Below, in pieces: positions 61,048 to 64,000 of a DNA stretch of 64,000 bases. A program made the translations under genes and the position numbers. Where the stretch lies: the NCBI GenBank assembly GCA_963277665.1, contig OY728143.1, positions 228,089,591 to 228,153,590 of the forward strand, read 5' to 3'. Within the stretch, counting starts at the first letter, position 1; every line of letters starts with the position of its first letter. The notes beneath the pieces were generated by a model, which saw only the letters and a list, made by a program, of their open reading frames with translations, did not search any database and had not been told where the DNA came from. This stretch comes from Viscum album. Taxonomy: Eukaryota; Streptophyta; Magnoliopsida; Santalales; Viscaceae.

Positions 61048-64000
61048 TGTACCGAGTATAGGGTTAATGTAGAACTACACATCTCATGGTAGCATGGGAA
61101 TGTAAACCAAACAAAAATTCACATTTTTTTCTTGATTTATATATAAAATCAGAAACACAAATTTCTCTAGGATTACCAGTAGAATGAATTGTGCATCCCT
61201 CATCACCTTTCTTGTCCATTCAATAGGAATATGATATTAGTAAAATAAAATATAAAATCATAATAAATCCAAACATCAAAAAAGTAAAATAATAACTCTA
61301 TAGATATACTCATGTAACCAATTTCCCTGATAACTCATGTTTCATCATAAATGGTGGGGATCCGAGACCCATAAATGTACCATCTCTTTAGTCCCCACAA
61401 GTACCAAATATTCATTTTTAATATAAATTAACTAAACTGAATGTTATAAGGGAATTAAATTAAGGACTATAAACTATAAAGAACTATCATTTCATAAAAA
61501 TTTTAATGATAAAAGAAATGATACTACATTAAAATAATTTTTATGGACCCACCACTAGCATGAAGGGTGTTCTAGATCCCTATGTGTGGGTGATAATATC
61601 ATGGGAATCCTAAAAAAAGATTTTTAGAATGATATCACTCAACAAAAAGGTTAAAATAAATTTAAAGCCACAGAAAATATAAAAAATAAAAAACAACTGA
61701 AACTGCATTTAGGAACACGAAGATGATTCATATAAATCCAAAAATATAATTAAAAAACAAGAATTCCATAACCAATGTTCTGGTGGTCCACAACCACCAA
61801 CAATTTCCCAAGTCACCATCCCTTAGCAGACCAAGCATGAAACTACACAAGTATGATGAGGAGTACATCGTTAACAACTATATAAACATTAAATATTCAT
61901 ATAAAAGCTAATTATTAATATATTGAGTAAATCGTGCCCAATCGGTTCACACCAACAGACTGTGAAATATCCCTATGAAGAAATTTATATTTGGTAGGTT
62001 GAAATAAAAAAAGATAAAAAATGGTTTTTATTATAACATAAAGAAACTAATTTATTCCACCTTTTTAAAAGGAAAAAAATACATAATGTCTATTAATGAA
62101 CAATATAGTGTTCAAACCATTTATTCATCTAGTTAAAAATCATATATATATATATATATCAATTGGAAAACGATCGAAAATACCATTTTTAGAATTTATT
62201 AACAATATTTAAAAATTCATAGACAAAATTGCATAGGGAATCTATGAGAGGGTACTATGTATCAATATATCATATAATATATCAAAATATTATATGTTTG
62301 TAAAGAATATATGTAATAATAGTGAATAAAATTTAATAAAATGATGTTCAATATGAAATTTCAAGTACTGATTAACAATAATCAGATCATAGACATATAT
62401 CTAGTATAAATGTCATTTTCCATGTCAAATATCATTTGATAGTCTATAATACAATTGTGAGTCAACAAAACACATGAAATTAAATCAATGATAAATTACA
62501 TGAAAATGTGGAATGTATATGGTACATAGGAATATTGACTCACTGCACACCCCCCTCATTACAAAAAGACCCTTGAGTAAATACAAATTCACAAGGGAGA
62601 TGCTAGTCAAGCTGTGGGGATACAATAACCTACCCTAAATATATTGTTACCCATATTTCTACTCTAGTTTTACAAGACCGATCAATTGGTTGAGTGGGTT
62701 AAAAGATGATATAGATATCATTGTGGATCTAGAACAATATCATAATTCACAATAAGTATTAAATAGAAACAAATATTCTCATCCCACCATCAAACCCATT
62801 ATACATCATATATTAATACATTTATTTCATCACAAGTTATCATTTAAACCAAGAACCATTCATTGAGGAACATCATATGTAGGTGTTACATCAATAATTA
62901 GAAGAACAAGGTAATTTCATTTTTAATCTTCCCAAATGGGGAACTAAAAAAATAAAAATAAAAAAACATTATAAATAAAATTAAACATCACATGACCAAT
63001 CCATTTAGAAAGGGTCACACATGGACACTTACTTTTAATCCATTTAAAATTCCTCAATTATCCTTCAACTACTGAACACAAAATTCAAAAAAAATAATTA
63101 TATTTTTTAAAACTATATTTTCACTAATAAATATAATACAAATGATAAAATCTTATTCTGTGAAGAATTAATATAAATATACTAGAAACACATATAATTT
63201 AACCATTTAGAATAAAATTTATGAAAAAATTATCTCCCATAAAATATAGATTTAAATTTATTTAAACCACATACACAATTATTATAATACAATATAATTT
63301 TACATTGAAATCAAGGATCACTTATTTCAATAAAACCATTGATATTTAATGACACTTTCACAAAAAGGTTTATTAATACATAAAATAAAATAAATTATTA
63401 TTAATAAATTTAAAATAGATTAAACAATAATTTACTAACAGCAAGAATAAAACTATGAATAAAAGGATTAAACACTACCACGATATATATTGAATTTAAC
63501 TTCAATGATATTGAAATGTATCACCTGCAATGGAAGACATAAAATTCATGGTGAAGAGCTCTAAACAAAGACTAGAATCCAATAATTTTATTATATCATG
63601 AATAAATCTTTAAATAAATTAAAATATTAATTAATATAGGTTTTAATAAATAATATATATAATATATATAGGGAATATGAAAAATGATGAATAATGGGAT
63701 CATACCACCAATATTTTAGATTTGATTCCTCATGATCTATGGTAATTGTTGTTTAGAATAAATATTGTCCTTAAAATCATCTATTTGTACCCTATGGTTT
63801 GAGATTCTAGGTTGTAGAAGAAAGAATTTGTTGAATAGAAAGCATTTCAGGTCAAAAATTGAATATTTAGGAAAATAAATATCAATATCATGGTTTCACA
63901 GCACTATTTGTGGAACTATTCACCAACCATGCACCCTGTTTTGGGATATTAGAGAGGCCTCATGGTTTTATAACTTGGTTTGACTCACTTTTCACGCTTC
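61048..64000 (-). repeat. Right direct repeat (probable LTR), incomplete at window edge
   Basis: Partner of 55196-58440; similarity runs up to the last bases of the window (AGAGAGGCCTCATGGTTTTA near 63950). About 300 further bases would be expected beyond the edge. It also contains a TA run (62142-62159). Confidence 0.55.

Larger units (their letters stand above)
55196..64000 (-). mobile_element. Probable ancient LTR element, cut by the right window edge
   Basis: Two long direct repeats (about 55196-58440 and 61048 to beyond 64000) are separated by about 2.6 kb. Their blocks keep a constant offset of about 5.82-5.85 kb over roughly 2.8 kb, the behaviour of an LTR pair. A weak primer-site trace (TCTGATTCGG at about 61024-61033, against CTCTGATACC) next to the right repeat suggests the minus strand. 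TGTTACA at 58434-58440 is a possible LTR terminus. The interior (58441-61047) has no recognisable gag or pol. Confidence 0.5.

Overview
The window looks like a gene-poor, transposon-filled intergenic region of a seed plant nuclear genome. It is strongly AT-rich and visibly poor in CG dinucleotides. All recognisable coding remains belong to retrotransposons: a Ty3/gypsy-type gag, tRNA-iMet primer sites typical of plant LTR elements, and a plant L1-type LINE with a C-terminal RNase H domain. I see no host gene, rRNA gene, functional tRNA gene or CRISPR array. The mix of a few fresh copies with many copies decayed by C-to-T-like change suggests a large, heavily methylated plant genome. Very AT-rich gymnosperms such as Welwitschia would fit, but that is only a guess.

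Layout, left to right. 450-1500 is a decayed relative (leader plus LTR) of the next element. 2149-11040 is a young, minus-strand LTR retrotransposon: 3.5 kb LTRs, tRNA-iMet primer site, polypurine tract, and a gag gene but no protease, reverse transcriptase or integrase. This matches the TR-GAG class of non-autonomous elements. Its upstream LTR stops abruptly at 11040. 12881-22465 is a second minus-strand element with 4 kb LTRs that carry 38-bp and 49-bp tandem repeat arrays, and a 1.5 kb internal domain without coding capacity (LARD-like). About 24340-30021 is an old plus-strand relative of the first element, with TATA box, primer site and polypurine tract still readable. At 30022 it is abutted by another minus-strand LTR relic of the same family. 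A GC-rich island lies at 31330-31900. A 5'-truncated LINE (33100-35860) with RT, zf-RVT and RNase H remnants follows, then another family LTR relic (35900-37330).

The rest (37.3-64 kb) is AT-rich DNA without readable genes. Comparison within the window still shows a repeat of about 0.9 kb shared by 32065-32980 and 51700-52620, and a long direct-repeat pair (55.2-58.4 kb and 61.05 kb to the right edge) that looks like the LTRs of a third, very old element.

Working together: the gag-only element could supply capsid protein but needs an autonomous partner for reverse transcription and integration; the LARD-like element needs everything in trans. Three tRNA-like (SINE or pol III box) modules lie antisense inside these elements. 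All repeat boundaries and similarities were judged by eye.
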